A stretch of 64,000 nt of DNA from Rhodocyclales bacterium GT-UBC (GTDB lineage Bacteria; Pseudomonadota; Gammaproteobacteria; Burkholderiales; Rhodocyclaceae). Made by a program: the position numbers and the translations under genes. The stretch spans positions 186,001 through 250,000 of the forward strand of contig QXPY01000005.1 in NCBI GenBank assembly GCA_003583745.1, read 5' to 3'. Within the stretch, counting starts at the first letter, position 1, and every line of letters begins with the position of its first letter. Positions 62,905-64,000 of this stretch are shown piece after piece. The notes below the pieces were generated by a model. It made no database searches. It had not been told where the DNA came from and was given only the letters and a program-made list of their open reading frames with translations.

Positions 62905-63827
62905 GCCGCGCCTCTCAGTGCAGCCCCAATCGCGAACACCCCCTGGGCCTGACGTTCCAGCTGGCGCAATTCCGGCAGGGCCGCGAAGTCGGCAACCTCG
63001 GCCAGATCCATGGCCAGCACTGGAACATAAAGATTGTCTTTCAATCCGGCGACCAAGCCGGAGACATCGCGCTCTGAGGCGACAACGAGACGCGAGACCG
63101 AGATATAGCTGTATTGGCGATCGAAATTATCGAGGGTGCGCTGCAACTCCAGAGCCAGTCGCTCCTGCATCTGCTGCCGGCGCTCCGCATCGTCCTGGGC
63201 CAAGGCATCGGCCGACAACTCGATACGCCGCGACAAACATAATTCGCCTTGAAACGTGATGGTCAGCAAACTATCCCGTTCGCCGAGTACGAGAAATGCC
63301 AGCCCCCGGTTCGCTTCCTCGAATAGCGCTGCCACGTTACGCACGGCCATTTCGGGAATATCGATCGCCTCCAGATTGATCCTGGCCTGGGCGAACAGGG
63401 TCATACGCTGCGCAATCACGTCCGAGGCAGCCGCCACCGCAAATACGTTGGCCTGCCGCCCCGGCTGGGACGGAATATCGGTTACCCCTAGCGCCGCCGA
63501 TTCGACCGAAAAATCGACCATGTCCTTCAAGCGCCAGCGCAAAGCCTGCACCCGCTCATCCGGTGGGACCGTCGGTGCTTCAAGCTGAGCCAGATGGTAG
63601 TCGCCTTCGGCCAACAGCGTCGAACACCGATAACGCTTGAAGGCTTTCCCTTGCGCCAATCGCTTCAAGGCTTCGGACTCGCCCCCCTCAAGCAGGAAGG
63701 AGTCGAAACTGAGGATTTCCGGGCGTCCCGCGGAGCCGGAAATGACATGAGCAAGATCCAGGCGTTCCCCACGCCGGACGACTGCCATCCACCCGCCCTC
63801 GAATTTCACCCCGAACATCCGCCGCAT
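62901..63827 (-). CDS. mshI: MSHA biogenesis protein MshI (PilM-like)
   Basis: A 308-residue cytoplasmic actin-like protein: MFGVKFEGGWMAVV at the N-terminus and LSFDSFLLEGGES, LVLGERDSLLTITFQGELCLSRR, resembling PilM of type IV pili. It should bind the N-terminus of the PilN-like protein. The ATG at 63827 follows GAGGTTTTTCAATA; ATG 63818 is possible. It is the first msh gene in the window and has an upstream promoter candidate. Confidence 0.88.
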   Translation of the reverse strand: MRRMFGVKFEGGWMAVVRRGERLDLAHVISGSAGRPEILSFDSFLLEGGESEALKRLAQGKAFKRYRCSTLLAEGDYHLAQLEAPTVPPDERVQALRWRLKDMVDFSVESAALGVTDIPSQPGRQANVFAVAAASDVIAQRMTLFAQARINLEAIDIPEMAVRNVAALFEEANRGLAFLVLGERDSLLTITFQGELCLSRRIELSADALAQDDAERRQQMQERLALELQRTLDNFDRQYSYISVSRLVVASERDVSGLVAGLKDNLYVPVLAMDLAEVADFAALPELRQLERQAQGVFAIGAALRGAA

Positions 63828-63854
63828 TATTGAAAAACCTCAAGTTATTTAGCA

Positions 63855-63883
63855 AGGATAGTCAGTAAGACATTATTTTTCAA
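63855..63883 (-). promoter_or_regulatory. Possible sigma-70 promoter of the msh operon
   Basis: On the minus strand TTGAAA (63883-63878), a 17-base spacer and TATCCT (63860-63855), in the AT-rich gap about 30 bp before mshI. TATCCT is only a partial match. Confidence 0.35.
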
Positions 63884-64000
63884 TGGTTTTATCCAGATCA
63901 ATAACTTTCTCGCAGATAGATGACCGGCGAACGTGGCCCGCAAGCGCCAAAGCAGGCCCGGACGTTTCCGGTGGGCGGCAACCAGGAAGAAGTTCCCAGC

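Noticed and set aside
63900..64000. Possible C-terminus of a protein on the minus strand at the window edge
   Set aside because: Three frames are open over 50-90 bases; none has enough length or motif to choose.
1..64000. CRISPR arrays, tRNA/rRNA genes, prophage or IS elements
   Set aside because: I looked for direct repeats with spacers, tRNA-like ends, integrases and transposases and saw none; a covariance search was not possible.

Overview
The window looks like a chromosomal segment of a GC-rich betaproteobacterium, most likely of the order Rhodocyclales (Dechloromonas/Azonexus-like). This is inferred, without a database search, from high third-position GC, a PEP-CTERM protein, an MSHA pilus cluster, a respiratory formate dehydrogenase, tctDE-like and fixLJ-like two-component pairs, several c-di-GMP proteins, and the icd / monomeric icd / aceK neighbourhood. 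I see no integrase, transposase, phage gene, CRISPR array, rRNA or tRNA; it reads as a metabolic and signalling core region.

Layout. (1) 1-3.2 kb: end of an MFS exporter, an aldo/keto reductase-SDR pair and a divergent LysR regulator. (2) 3.3-10.1 kb: a membrane diguanylate cyclase with a c-type haem motif, a nucleoside-gate membrane protein, a small membrane protein, lrgAB-like genes and a REC-DUF3369-GGDEF-EAL response regulator. (3) 10.2-21.7 kb: a porin plus Fe(III)/organic-anion-type ABC importer, a divergent TctD/TctE-like pair, then a FixL/FixJ-like pair coupled to an M48 peptidase. (4) 21.7-28.4 kb: a hypothetical protein, an MHS-type MFS carrier, an ankyrin protein, a TonB-family protein, a Cache chemoreceptor, glutamate racemase and two unknown proteins. 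(5) 28.5-34.2 kb: two unrelated NADP isocitrate dehydrogenases and isocitrate dehydrogenase kinase/phosphatase. (6) 34.3-47.4 kb: housekeeping genes dut, coaBC, radC, rpmB-rpmG, dsbB, a LivK-like binding protein, cysS, then a tightly packed plus-strand run: TPR protein, L,D-transpeptidase, two cyclophilins, lpxH, recQ and a DUF2238 membrane protein. (7) 47.4-53.9 kb: a complete fdhA-B-C-D-E formate dehydrogenase operon on the minus strand, with Cys instead of selenocysteine. (8) 54.2-57.4 kb: a PEP-CTERM protein, a flavocytochrome-c-like flavoprotein and a two-gene ankyrin/DUF411-like operon. (9) 57.5-63.8 kb: mshI-I2-J-K-L-M-N on the minus strand, the inner-membrane, secretin and ATPase parts of MSHA pilus assembly; the motor and pilin genes are not in the window.

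How the parts fit. Environmental sensing feeds into c-di-GMP turnover (a cyclase at 3.3 kb, a phosphodiesterase-type output at 7.9 kb), chemotaxis and pilus assembly. Carbon flux at isocitrate can be switched by AceK acting on the dimeric enzyme while the monomeric enzyme, a different family, sits next to it. Formate oxidation delivers electrons to the quinone pool. The most notable unexplained features are the haem/Cys-cluster cyclase, a 14-bp-arm double palindrome upstream of the formate dehydrogenase operon, a 12-base G tract inside dsbB, a recurring extended -10 promoter (TGNTARAAT), and paired NTF2-like C-terminal domains in two adjacent envelope genes. I did not find a clearly new defence or mobile system.
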